Shown here: positions 6,588 to 14,746 of the stretch, in pieces | Position numbering within the stretch: position 1 is the first letter of the stretch | How the letters are laid out: each line of letters starts with the position of its first letter | Source: Acidobacteriota bacterium | Lineage (GTDB): Bacteria > Acidobacteriota > Blastocatellia > Pyrinomonadales > Pyrinomonadaceae | Direction: 5' to 3' | DNA: 17,380 bases | Assembly (NCBI GenBank): GCA_963169175.1 | Contig: CAUJFK010000354.1 | Location: 1-17,380 of the forward strand | Translations under genes and position numbers: made by a program | The notes under the pieces: generated by a model | Told to the model about the DNA's origin: nothing | The model's database searches: none | The model's input: the letters and a program-made list of their open reading frames with translations, nothing else

Positions 6588-8348
6588 ATGAAAGTCAGTA
6601 ACGCGGACTCAAAGCGTGTGTACCTTTTGGGAGCAGTCAAAGCCGCCCAAAAGTCTGAGCTTGACGCTGCGGCCGTGCGGTCGTGGCGAAAGAGTATTGG
6701 ATATTTGTCGCTGTTTGCCGGAGCTGCAACACTACTGGCCTCACAGGTTCAGGATGTATCGGCACGGAAATCTGATAAACCGGCCCCGCCTCGTGTCCGA
6801 AAGGCGGCATCCGACCTGCTCAAGAGGCTCAACGGCGGCGGCTGTTCAAAACCGGGGCTTCTGCGCCGGCAAACCGAGTACCGCTTGCCCGGTGAGGCCG
6901 GCAAGTTCAATATGGTCGAAATACTCGCAGGCGGCGACGATTGTCCCGGCCAGCCAATTCCGGCCGGAACCTACACGGTGGCATCACCCTATGTAGATTC
7001 GGGCACGACGACCGGTGCGAATAAGACGGTAACGACTATTCCACTTGCTTGCAATGGGATATATGATACCGTGGGCGGCGAGGACCACATATACTCATTC
7101 ACGCTGACGGCCCGCGGTGCAACGCCGCAGATTCGGGTGACTACATCGAGTCCAACCTATGATCTGTCCATATACGTCTTGAACGGAAATACCGGTACGT
7201 GTCCGTCAGGAACTGAAAATACCGTTACAAATTGTATTGTCGGGGCCGACGGGACTTTCTTCCCAAATCCGGAGACACTCACGCCGGCAAATATGGCAAC
7301 GTTGCCATTGAATGTGCCTCTCTACTTATTCGTCGATTCATTTTACGGAGCACCAGGAGGTAATGGGGGGACCGGCAACGGGCCATACACTGTCACGATG
7401 CAGGACGTAACCATCGGCGGTGCCCCGACGCTGCCTGATAACGACGCTCCGATGGACCTGAACGCGGACGGAAAGACCGATTTTGTTACGCTCAGGAATG
7501 TAGGCGGCGGAACATCCGGGCAGGTCAGGTGGTATCCGTTCCTGCAGGATGGCGGCCCGGTGACACCGCGGGATTGGGGCATTGCAACGGACCAGTTCTT
7601 TGCCGCCGACTATGACCTTGACGGCAAGGACGATTACGCCGTTTACAGGCCCGGTGCACAGGGAACTTTCTATATCGTCCGCAGCCAGACGAACACCATT
7701 TCAGTAGAATCGTTCGGCGGCCCGAGTGACGACGCGACCGTAGTCGGCGATTACACTGGCGATGGCCGTGCCGATCTTGCACTTTATCGCGGCGGAGCAA
7801 CGCCGGCAGATCAGAGCTTCTGGTACTATCGCTCGGCCGGCGGTGACGGCGGCTTTACGACCGTACCGTGGGGCCAGGGCGGCGATACGCCGGCGCCGGG
7901 CGATTATGACGGTGACGGAAAGTTCGATTTTGTTATCCAGCGTGACGATGCTAACGGTGTCAATGGCCGCTTCTGGAAGCGGATGAATACCGGCGAGATA
8001 ACATCAGAGATGTTCGGGCTAAAGACGGATCAGGTCGTTCCCGGCGATTATGATGACGACGGCAAGACCGATCTGGCGGTCGTTAGGGACGATGCCGGAT
8101 TCATGCGATGGGACTTTGAACCGAGTGCAACAGCCGGCTCGACCGTCGTTTCGGATACGTGGGGCGTCACGGCCACTGACTGGATAACAGCCGGTGACTA
8201 TGACGGCGACGGGCGCACCGATTACGCTGTATGGCGGCCCGGTTCACCCGGCAGGTTCTGGATCATGACGGTCAGTGACCGCGTCATCTTCTGGCGAGAT
8301 TGGGGCGAAGCGACAGACGCACCTGCGCTGTATTACAGTTCGTTCTGA
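6588..8348 (+). CDS. Exported PPC-like + FG-GAP/VCBS-like repeat protein
   Basis: This 586-residue protein has an N-terminal basic stretch and a hydrophobic segment (about 37-52, IGYLSLFAGAATLLAS) that ends near DVSA (57-60), a plausible signal-peptidase site. The preceding n-region of about 36 residues is unusually long. Residues about 120-275 look like a bacterial pre-peptidase C-terminal (PPC-like) beta-sandwich, with DHIYSFTL and PYTVTMQ strands. Six calcium-binding-type repeats follow at about 290, 341, 388, 439, 487 and 537 (core DYDGDGRTD), spaced about 47-51 residues, as in FG-GAP/VCBS beta-propeller blades. There is no C-terminal anchor. The gene lies 24 nt behind the sulfotransferase and ends at a strong terminator, so the two are probably co-transcribed. 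The role is unknown; surface adhesion or binding is inference from the fold. It shares repeats with the larger protein encoded at 11474-14746. Confidence 0.85.
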   Translation: MKVSNADSKRVYLLGAVKAAQKSELDAAAVRSWRKSIGYLSLFAGAATLLASQVQDVSARKSDKPAPPRVRKAASDLLKRLNGGGCSKPGLLRRQTEYRLPGEAGKFNMVEILAGGDDCPGQPIPAGTYTVASPYVDSGTTTGANKTVTTIPLACNGIYDTVGGEDHIYSFTLTARGATPQIRVTTSSPTYDLSIYVLNGNTGTCPSGTENTVTNCIVGADGTFFPNPETLTPANMATLPLNVPLYLFVDSFYGAPGGNGGTGNGPYTVTMQDVTIGGAPTLPDNDAPMDLNADGKTDFVTLRNVGGGTSGQVRWYPFLQDGGPVTPRDWGIATDQFFAADYDLDGKDDYAVYRPGAQGTFYIVRSQTNTISVESFGGPSDDATVVGDYTGDGRADLALYRGGATPADQSFWYYRSAGGDGGFTTVPWGQGGDTPAPGDYDGDGKFDFVIQRDDANGVNGRFWKRMNTGEITSEMFGLKTDQVVPGDYDDDGKTDLAVVRDDAGFMRWDFEPSATAGSTVVSDTWGVTATDWITAGDYDGDGRTDYAVWRPGSPGRFWIMTVSDRVIFWRDWGEATDAPALYYSSF

Positions 8349-8369
8349 CCTTGGGGAACACATGAACCA

Positions 8370-8406
8370 AGAGGCTGTCCAACCGGACGGCCTCTTTTCT
8401 TTTTTT
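8370..8406 (+). terminator. Intrinsic terminator of the sulfotransferase/FG-GAP operon
   Basis: AGAGGCTGTCC (8370-8380) pairs with GGACGGCCTCT (8385-8395) over 11 bp with one G-T wobble and an AACC loop, followed by TTTTCTTTTTTT. It begins 21 nt past the stop codon. This is the clearest terminator in the window. It has no T-tract in the opposite direction, so it is one-way. Confidence 0.93.
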
Positions 8407-8441
8407 ACTCCTCTCCATGCTTTAAAAGGGGAGTTGGCCCG

Positions 8442-10085
8442 TTACTCCGAACAGTAAACCCGATAGTCGATCTCCTGAAAAATGTTATCGCGGCCTTCGA
8501 TCTCGGTTAGAAGCGCGTCATTCACGTCGCCGGTTTCGAGCATTTTCGCCAGCAGGTCAAAACGATGAATGTGCGACTGAAATCGGCGGGACGAATATTC
8601 GACCGTTGTGCCCTGGTATATCTGAAACGCCCAGTCGCTCGACTGGGCAAGCAGCAGTTCGCGGGCAAGCTGGTTCAGAATACGTTCCTGGTCCACTGTT
8701 CCGGGTTCTGAGTTTTCCGAACTTGAAACTTGAAACCTGGAACCGTGACCCGCGAACCTGTTCGCCAGCGCCGTCATTCTCCGCTCGGCATCATGCTGAT
8801 ACGGATACATCCACGAATTCCCCTCATTGATCCAAACCTTGAAATATCCGTTCTCGCCCCAAGAGGACGCGGCCGGATGCTGGACCTGGATCGGAATTCC
8901 GGCATCAAGGAAATCGCCCGGAGCAACGGCTTCGATCTCAGATTGATCGAAATGAAGTTTGCGAAAAAAGAAGTCGATGAACTGCGGGCCTTCGTACCAC
9001 CAATGGCCGTAAAGCTCGGCATCATAGGGCGAAACGACGAGCGGCGGGTGGCCGCCAAAGAGGTCGTTCAACGCTCTCGCCTGCTTTATCCGTTCGCCGA
9101 TAAAATGCATCGCATTCTCGGCGGCCTTTTCGCGGGCGGCGGCCGGGTCGTACGGTTGCTTTAATTGCTGCGGAACACTGCGGCCGGTGATGCGATGATA
9201 TTTCAACCCAAGATGTTTGCGGTTCCCGTCATCGTCAAGATAGGGCTTTAGATATTCGAGCGGCAGGTCCCAGCCGATGTCGCGGTAAAATTCACGGTAA
9301 ACGTCACTGCCCGGATAGCCGACCACATCGCTCCAAACCTGCTGGCTGGTTTCGACATCGCGTGCAAAAACCGCTGTCCCGTTCGGACAAACGACCGGGG
9401 CATGAACACCGTATTTCGGCCGCGGATCGCCGTAAAGGATGGCGTGTGTATCCGAGATAAAATACTCGATCCCGGCCGTTTTCAAAAGATCTTCAATGCC
9501 CGGTTCATACGCGCATTCCGGGAGCCAAATGCCCCGCGGTTGGCGGCCGAAGTGCTTTTTGTAATTCGCAACAGCCACCTCGATCTGCGCCCGTTTTGAT
9601 TCCGGCGTCGAAATAAGCGGCAAAAAGCCGTGCGTCGCGCCGCAGGTGATTATTTCGAGCACGCCTTCTTCCTGCAGTTCGCGGAATGCGTTAACAAGAT
9701 TGCGGTTGTATCGGCCGTTCCAAAGATTGAGCGAGGCCGAAAGGTTCTCGACGTACATCCGTGCGACAGGAACAAATTCCCTCGCTTCTTTTTCGGTCCG
9801 AGCAACTTCCTTCTCGGCAAGCTCAAGCAGTTTTTCAAGATGGGACGTGTATCGTCCTTCCAACAGCTTGTCCGCCAGCATCTCGCACAGTGGCGGCGAG
9901 ACGTTCATCGCCAGCCGCGGCTTGGCGCCCGCTTCGTGAAGGTTTTGAAATATAAAAATTAGCGGAAGATAAACCTCGGTTATCGCCTCATAGAGCCAGT
10001 CCTCTTCCAAAAACGTCGGATACTCGGGATGCCGAACAAACGGCAAATGAGCGTGCAGGATAAGGCTAAAATAACCAACAGGCAT
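8442..10085 (-). CDS. GH57 1,4-alpha-glucan branching enzyme
   Basis: This 547-residue enzyme introduces alpha-1,6 branches into alpha-1,4-glucan (glycogen). GH57 signatures are complete: HAHLPFVRH (11-19), nucleophile Glu190 in WLPECAY, acid/base Asp355 in SPYDAELYGHWW, the central catalytic domain, and the C-terminal DUF1957-type helical region (ARELLLAQSSDWAF, 474-487). The length is close to the roughly 520-residue bacterial branching enzymes. I chose the ATG at 10083-10085: it starts MPVGYFSLILHAH as in homologs. An upstream in-frame ATG at 10164-10166 would add 27 residues with no family match. A promoter ends 6 nt before the chosen ATG, suggesting a leaderless mRNA. Residues about 446-466 form an extra Ser/Glu-rich loop encoded by a heptanucleotide repeat. 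The DUF4912 gene lies upstream on the same strand. Confidence 0.92.
   Translation of the reverse strand: MPVGYFSLILHAHLPFVRHPEYPTFLEEDWLYEAITEVYLPLIFIFQNLHEAGAKPRLAMNVSPPLCEMLADKLLEGRYTSHLEKLLELAEKEVARTEKEAREFVPVARMYVENLSASLNLWNGRYNRNLVNAFRELQEEGVLEIITCGATHGFLPLISTPESKRAQIEVAVANYKKHFGRQPRGIWLPECAYEPGIEDLLKTAGIEYFISDTHAILYGDPRPKYGVHAPVVCPNGTAVFARDVETSQQVWSDVVGYPGSDVYREFYRDIGWDLPLEYLKPYLDDDGNRKHLGLKYHRITGRSVPQQLKQPYDPAAAREKAAENAMHFIGERIKQARALNDLFGGHPPLVVSPYDAELYGHWWYEGPQFIDFFFRKLHFDQSEIEAVAPGDFLDAGIPIQVQHPAASSWGENGYFKVWINEGNSWMYPYQHDAERRMTALANRFAGHGSRFQVSSSENSEPGTVDQERILNQLARELLLAQSSDWAFQIYQGTTVEYSSRRFQSHIHRFDLLAKMLETGDVNDALLTEIEGRDNIFQEIDYRVYCSE
8718..8759. repeat. Heptanucleotide tandem repeat inside the GH57 gene
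   Basis: On the plus strand six 7-base units follow one another: CGAACTT, GAAACTT, GAAACCT, GGAACCG, TGACCCG, CGAACCT. They share a consensus close to GAAACCT. On the coding strand they encode part of a Ser/Glu-rich loop (about residues 443-456 and its continuation) that interrupts otherwise conserved sequence. Six units total 42 bases, so the reading frame is kept. Confidence 0.65.
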
Positions 10086-10091
10086 ACACGG

Positions 10092-10119
10092 ATTGTAAAT
10101 GAATGCCCGCAAGACGCAA
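10092..10119 (-). promoter_or_regulatory. Promoter of the GH57 gene, probably leaderless
   Basis: On the minus strand TTGCGT (10119-10114) and TACAAT (10097-10092) are spaced 16 nt apart. Only 6 nt separate the -10 box from the ATG at 10085, so transcription would start at or next to the A of the start codon. There is no Shine-Dalgarno before that ATG. Confidence 0.55.
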
Positions 10120-10192
10120 GCGGCTGGCGATCTCCGCCATTGGGAGGCCAGGGCCTTAGCAAACACCTAAATTGGATTCGCCCTTATTCCGT

Positions 10193-10214
10193 CGCCAACG
10201 GGATGATCTTGGCG
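10193..10214. other. Short inverted repeat between DUF4912 and GH57 genes
   Basis: CGCCAA (10193-10198) and TTGGCG (10209-10214) are perfect arms around 10 nt, and a GC-rich stretch of CCGG units (10249-10270) overlaps the DUF4912 stop codon. The arms could fold in the intergenic RNA. No T-tract is present, so a terminator role is not supported. Confidence 0.3.
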
Positions 10215-10261
10215 CCGTATGTATGCCCTTAATGTGAGAGTTCCGCGACCGGCCGGACCGG

Positions 10262-11305
10262 CTAAACCGGTAACGAATGGGAGCCGGCCGGATTCAGATC
10301 AAGATGCTCGGCAAAACTGATCGACCGCCGAGGCCGCTTTCGCATTCGATGCGGAAAATTGACCAGACTTGAGCCAAACACCGCCGAGCCGGATTCTTCT
10401 TCAAATTCGAACTCTTCGGCGTCAAACTCAAAGCGTTCTTTTAAGGCAGCCAGTGCCCGGGCAGCATTGATGTCGGCCATTCGGACAAGGCTTGCGAAAA
10501 GCCGCTCGCTGATTCGCCCGCGAAGCTCCTGAAGTTTTGTTCCGGCCGCAAGCGCGAACATCGCATAGCGAACTTCATCTGCACCAACGCCCGCAAACGC
10601 GGAATAATGCTGGCCGGAGAACTGTGCAAATGCAGACCGCGTGGCAAGATCAGCGGCGACTGTGTCATCACCCGCAAGAGCAACGTCAAACGCATCGCGT
10701 GCAAAACCGGCAGCATCCAAAACGCTCGCAAAACGCGATGCCGGAACTCGCCACTCGGAGGCATTGGCGGAATGCGGGCTTGGGCTTTTGCGCGGCGTTG
10801 TTACATCATTCGAATAAAGTATCCGAATGTATGGGCGGTTAACGGAATAAAAACCTATCTCAGCCCGGTACGTGGCGTCCGCACTAACGTCAAACCACCA
10901 ATTTCCCCGCTCGTCTGCCTGATAGATATCTTCGTCACCCGTGGCGCGGTTTACCAGCTTGAGCACAAGCATATAACCACCTGAATGCCCAAGCGCACGG
11001 TTCAGCGTATGAAACGGGTTTTTACCAACAGACCAATAAAAATAAAGCCTGTTCGGCGACTGTAGCAGCAACCGCGCACGATTTCGCTTTGAAAGCTCAG
11101 GAAGCTTTGGAGCGGCTAACTCGAGGAATTCAGGCGAGCGACCCTCCAGCGCAGTCTGGTCGATCTTCTCGGAAAGTGCGTCTTGAATCGGCCCGTCGCC
11201 CGCGGCCTTTACCGGTGAGGTCGCCGCCCATCCCTCGGATACCGCAAACTCGACCGCCTGTCCGTCAACTTCCTTTGAGATCCTTCTGCCAATATTCTCT
11301 GCCAT
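10262..11305 (-). CDS. DUF4912 domain protein
   Basis: This 347-residue soluble protein has no signal peptide. Residues about 78-172 match the DUF4912 pattern: RLYFYWSV (86-93), GYMLVLKLVNR (110-120), GNWWFDV (134-140), YRAEIGFYSVNRPYIRI (146-162) and a closing SNDVTTPR (165-172). This reads as a beta-sandwich-like domain rich in exposed aromatics. The N-terminal 75 residues and the C-terminal half (Ala-rich helices, then an acidic FEFDAEEFEFEEE patch near the end) are unassigned. The function is unknown. The gene lies upstream of the GH57 branching enzyme in the same direction, with 176 bp between; DUF4912 and GH57/DUF1957 genes are commonly neighbours, which points to alpha-glucan metabolism. 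A carbohydrate-binding role is inference from context. The SD is weak; the ATG follows a reasonable promoter. Confidence 0.85.
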   Translation of the reverse strand: MAENIGRRISKEVDGQAVEFAVSEGWAATSPVKAAGDGPIQDALSEKIDQTALEGRSPEFLELAAPKLPELSKRNRARLLLQSPNRLYFYWSVGKNPFHTLNRALGHSGGYMLVLKLVNRATGDEDIYQADERGNWWFDVSADATYRAEIGFYSVNRPYIRILYSNDVTTPRKSPSPHSANASEWRVPASRFASVLDAAGFARDAFDVALAGDDTVAADLATRSAFAQFSGQHYSAFAGVGADEVRYAMFALAAGTKLQELRGRISERLFASLVRMADINAARALAALKERFEFDAEEFEFEEESGSAVFGSSLVNFPHRMRKRPRRSISFAEHLDLNPAGSHSLPV

Positions 11306-11331
11306 AAATACCGTCCAGTGCCAAACCGTTG

Positions 11332-11360
11332 ATTATGCTAACTTTTGACGCCGGTTACAA
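11332..11360 (-). promoter_or_regulatory. Promoter upstream of the DUF4912 gene
   Basis: On the minus strand TTGTAA (11360-11355) and CATAAT (11337-11332) have the ideal 17-nt spacing, 26 nt upstream of the start codon. This is a sigma70-type match and suggests the gene starts its own transcript rather than reading in from the large gene upstream, which ends at a terminator. Confidence 0.55.
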
Positions 11361-11415
11361 GCCGATGAAGTGATTTCCGCATGGCGACGTCCGCGAAACA
11401 CCCTTCAGACATAGC

Positions 11416-11456
11416 TAAAAAAAGGCCGGATAACGCATCACGCATCACCCGGCCTT
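11416..11456 (-). terminator. Intrinsic terminator of the BNR/FG-GAP gene
   Basis: On the minus strand AAGGCCGGGT (11456-11447) pairs with ATCCGGCCTT (11431-11422) over 10 bp with one wobble, then runs into seven T (11423-11417). The loop contains a direct repeat of GATGCGT. It lies 17 nt past the stop codon. Confidence 0.9.
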
Positions 11457-11473
11457 CAACTAACAATCGACGA

Positions 11474-14400
11474 TCAGTAAATGAAAGCGCTCTGTGTCGG
11501 CACGTCTCCGCTCTGACCGAACGGAAGCGTCAGGAATCCCGCCGATGAACGGTTCATATACCAGACGCCTTCCGTGGGCCGGAACACCGCGACATCGGCC
11601 TTGCCGTCGCCGTCATAGTCCGCGGCGATAGGAATATCACCGGCCTGCCCCCAGTTTACGCTGTCGAACCCGGCTGTCGATTGGCTTCGGAACCATTGGC
11701 CAGTTCCCGGCCGAAACACCGCCAGGTCGGTCGAACCATCACCATCAAAATCCGCGGGTGCGGGAATATCGCCCGCCTGGCCCCACGTGATCGCTGTAAA
11801 CCCGCCTGCGGACCCAAGCACGTACCATGTGCTGTTCGACGGCCGGAACACAGCCTCATCGCCTCGCCCGTCGCCGTCAAAATCACCGCGAACCGGCTTA
11901 TCACCTGCCGTTCCAAAGACCGTGCTTGTCAGCGGACCGGCTGACAGAGACCGGGTATACCAGGTGTTGGTGGATTCACGATATACGACCAGGTCGGTCG
12001 TCCCGTCATTGTCTCGGTCGGTCGGAACGGGCAGGTCACCCGCCGTACCCCAACCAGCGGAGACGAATGCCTGGCTGTCCGACAAAAAGATGTACCAAAC
12101 GCCCTCAGACGGCCTGAAGACCGCAATGTCGGTCCTGGCATCGCCGTCATAATCCGCCGGCGCAAGTTTGTCACCGGCCACGCCCCACTGCATACCTGTA
12201 TATCCGGCGGTCGTTTGTAGTAGATACCAGATATTGTCCGTCGGGCGCATTACTGAAAGGTCGGCTTTGCGGTCGCCGTCATAGTCGAAAAGGGACGGCC
12301 GTGCCGCAAGATCGTATTCGTACATGCCGCGCCCGTGGGTCGCAATGCGGAGCAGCCGTTGCGTCCGGTGAAACTCCATCCCAAAAACCGCCACGCGCGG
12401 CAGCCCGTCGCTAAACGGCTCCCACGATGCTCCGCCGTCGATCGACCGGAACACACCGATGTCAGTACCGGCAAAAATATCCTGCGAGTTGGCGGGATCG
12501 ATCGCGAACGCATTTACCGGAACATCAGGTATCCCGGCACCGGACGCTGCCCACGTTGGTGACGGCGAAAGCAGATTTGTCGTTTTCCACACGTGCTGGC
12601 CCGCCGGCAGCCCGAAGCCGTTCAATGCAACATAGGCAACATTTGCGTTCGCGGGATCAATGGCCACACGGCCTACATAACGCCCCGGGATCGGGCCCGT
12701 GATATTGGTCATCGACGTTGCTCCGGCGGTGGTCGAAACAAAGATCGTACCTCCCGTCGTTCCAACAAGCCGGACATTGTCATCCTGCGCCGAAATGGCA
12801 ATAGCACTGATTCGAGACGGCAGAACGCCGCTGACGTCGGTCATTGTCGTGCCCGTATTGGCGGAACGATAGAGCCGTGTCGTACCAAAATAAAGTGTTG
12901 ACGGGTTTCCCGGGCCATGCACCATGGGCGCATAAAAAAGCACTGCATCATTACAATCAATGCCGTTGTTTGACGTGCCGTTCTGGCAGCCCAAAAATGC
13001 CGACCAGTTCGGGTCGCCATTGCTCACTGTGGTCGTCGCCCGGACAAATCCTATCTGCGACGTGGTTTGATTAAAATAGGTATGGAACGCGGTAACGCTT
13101 GTAGGTGAAGACGAATTTTGATCGATCACGCTAAAGCCGCCGTCGCCGCCGTCCGATCTGACCCAACTGGTGCCGTCAGGGGCAAGGAACTGAGTTCCAT
13201 TATCCTGTGTGCCTCCAAGCGTGTAGTTGCGGTCCACGGGATGTAGCGAAATGCCCTGGAATTGCGTTGCACTGAATGACGTGTTGTTGAGTGACGTCCA
13301 GACGATCGGCGTCGCATCAACATTATTGGTGCGCCAAACACCGCCGTCGCTGCCAAAGTAAACCACGTTCGGGCTCGAAGGCGATACCGCAAAGGCCTGC
13401 GTATCAACGTGAAGATTGGCGGAACTGTTCGTAAAGGTCGAACCGCCGTTTATCGACCGCGCAAAAACAAGCGCCGGAGAACCGCCGAGATAAACCTTGT
13501 TCGGGTCGACCGGGTCAACCGCCACCGCGATATCGTAAAAACACTGTGGATTGCAAAAACCGGCGCCGCCCGCCGCCGGATTGAACGTCACGCCGCCATC
13601 TATAGATTTGTAGAGCGTACCGTTCGATGTGCCCGCCGCGGCATAGATCGTCACCACCGCACCCGAACGATTGACCGCTAATTCTGTTCGGCCCGCGGAC
13701 GTTCCGTCACCGGTCGTCAGCGATCGCGTGAACGTGGGCGTCGGATCGTAGGCGTTCGCGGTACGGTAAACTCCGCCATCGCCGCCCAGGCCGACAACCG
13801 ACACGACGAGAAGGTTCGGGTCCGCCGGGTCGCTCGCCGCATCTGCGATCGAGCGGCTCGTCGCCAAGGTGCCCTGAATGGCGAGCTTTTCGAAAACCGG
13901 GTTCGTGGCCATTGCAGTGGTCGTCCGGTAAACACCCGAGCTCGGCAGCGTCGCCCCGCCTGTCGAACCGCCAATACCCGCGACACCCTGGGCCGAGGTC
14001 ACGATCAGCCTGTTTGGGTCCGTCGGGTGAACGATGATCTCGCTGATCCCGCGGCCCGTAAATATATCGGCCCCTCCCGAATTCTTGTTCAGCGGGCCCG
14101 TAATAACAGGGTTCGTATCAGCATTCGTTATGCGATAGACGCCAACGCCAAAGAAACTGTCCAAAGAGAATGCCGTCTCGCCCGTCCCAATGAAAACTGT
14201 CGAAGGGTCCGACGGCGATATCGCTATTGCCCCGACGGATAATGTCAGTGCACCATCCAGCAACGGCGTCCAACTTGCGCCGCCGTTCGTCGAACGATAG
14301 ACGCCGCCCTGGGCCGCTCCCGCATAAACAATGTTTGGGTCCGTCGGGTGGACCGCCAGCGCGACAACGCGTCCGCTGTAAGACGTGCTCGCATTCACCG

Positions 14401-14746
14401 GTATGGGCGCCGGCCCAAGCGGATGCCATTGCTGGACCGCCGTCCGGCGTTCGCCGCGCGCCGCACGGCGGGCATTGCGCGCCGCCTCGCTGCGCTTCAT
14501 GTCGATGATCGCCAGGCTTCGCGAACCCTGCGTTGCCGTATCAACGCCGCGCCACATTGCGATCTGCTCGTTCCGAAGGTTCCAGTATTCTGCCTTATCG
14601 ATCTTTACGCTGTTTCCCGGGAGATCCGGTTCGTCCTCGTCAAAGACCTTTCCTCCGCGTTTGTCGGCGGCGGTATACCACCACGCCGAAATGGCGATGA
14701 CTGAGAGGGCGGCAACAACGACAAGTATCGCTCGAAATGATTTCAC
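11474..14746 (-). CDS. Large exported Asp-box (BNR/sortilin-like) + FG-GAP repeat protein
   Basis: This 1090-residue protein starts with a hydrophobic segment (about 6-24) after MKSFR, serving as a signal peptide or membrane anchor. Residues about 105-810 form a propeller region of Asp-box/BNR-like repeats, including SxDGGxxW-type motifs: STNGGASW (152-159), SIDGGVTF (381-388), SINGGSTF (431-438) and SIDGGASW (768-775). Each is linked to VHPTDPN/DPxDPNxVY phrases typical of sortilin/VPS10-like or exo-glycosidase-like propellers. Residues 820-1090 hold six calcium-type repeats starting near 821, 865, 910, 955, 999 and 1043 (period 44-45) with the phrase AVFRPxxGxWY. No hydrolase active-site set is identifiable, so catalysis is not claimed. 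The start is GTG (14744-14746) behind a strong GGAGG site. A terminator follows the gene. The function is unknown; a surface or secreted binding protein is the likeliest reading. Confidence 0.87.
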   Translation of the reverse strand: MKSFRAILVVVAALSVIAISAWWYTAADKRGGKVFDEDEPDLPGNSVKIDKAEYWNLRNEQIAMWRGVDTATQGSRSLAIIDMKRSEAARNARRAARGERRTAVQQWHPLGPAPIPVNASTSYSGRVVALAVHPTDPNIVYAGAAQGGVYRSTNGGASWTPLLDGALTLSVGAIAISPSDPSTVFIGTGETAFSLDSFFGVGVYRITNADTNPVITGPLNKNSGGADIFTGRGISEIIVHPTDPNRLIVTSAQGVAGIGGSTGGATLPSSGVYRTTTAMATNPVFEKLAIQGTLATSRSIADAASDPADPNLLVVSVVGLGGDGGVYRTANAYDPTPTFTRSLTTGDGTSAGRTELAVNRSGAVVTIYAAAGTSNGTLYKSIDGGVTFNPAAGGAGFCNPQCFYDIAVAVDPVDPNKVYLGGSPALVFARSINGGSTFTNSSANLHVDTQAFAVSPSSPNVVYFGSDGGVWRTNNVDATPIVWTSLNNTSFSATQFQGISLHPVDRNYTLGGTQDNGTQFLAPDGTSWVRSDGGDGGFSVIDQNSSSPTSVTAFHTYFNQTTSQIGFVRATTTVSNGDPNWSAFLGCQNGTSNNGIDCNDAVLFYAPMVHGPGNPSTLYFGTTRLYRSANTGTTMTDVSGVLPSRISAIAISAQDDNVRLVGTTGGTIFVSTTAGATSMTNITGPIPGRYVGRVAIDPANANVAYVALNGFGLPAGQHVWKTTNLLSPSPTWAASGAGIPDVPVNAFAIDPANSQDIFAGTDIGVFRSIDGGASWEPFSDGLPRVAVFGMEFHRTQRLLRIATHGRGMYEYDLAARPSLFDYDGDRKADLSVMRPTDNIWYLLQTTAGYTGMQWGVAGDKLAPADYDGDARTDIAVFRPSEGVWYIFLSDSQAFVSAGWGTAGDLPVPTDRDNDGTTDLVVYRESTNTWYTRSLSAGPLTSTVFGTAGDKPVRGDFDGDGRGDEAVFRPSNSTWYVLGSAGGFTAITWGQAGDIPAPADFDGDGSTDLAVFRPGTGQWFRSQSTAGFDSVNWGQAGDIPIAADYDGDGKADVAVFRPTEGVWYMNRSSAGFLTLPFGQSGDVPTQSAFIY

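Noticed and set aside
10167..10261. Possible gene remnant between DUF4912 and GH57 (frame ending AKIIPLATE then stop)
   Set aside because: Only about 14 codons are open and an in-frame stop lies just upstream; too short to support.
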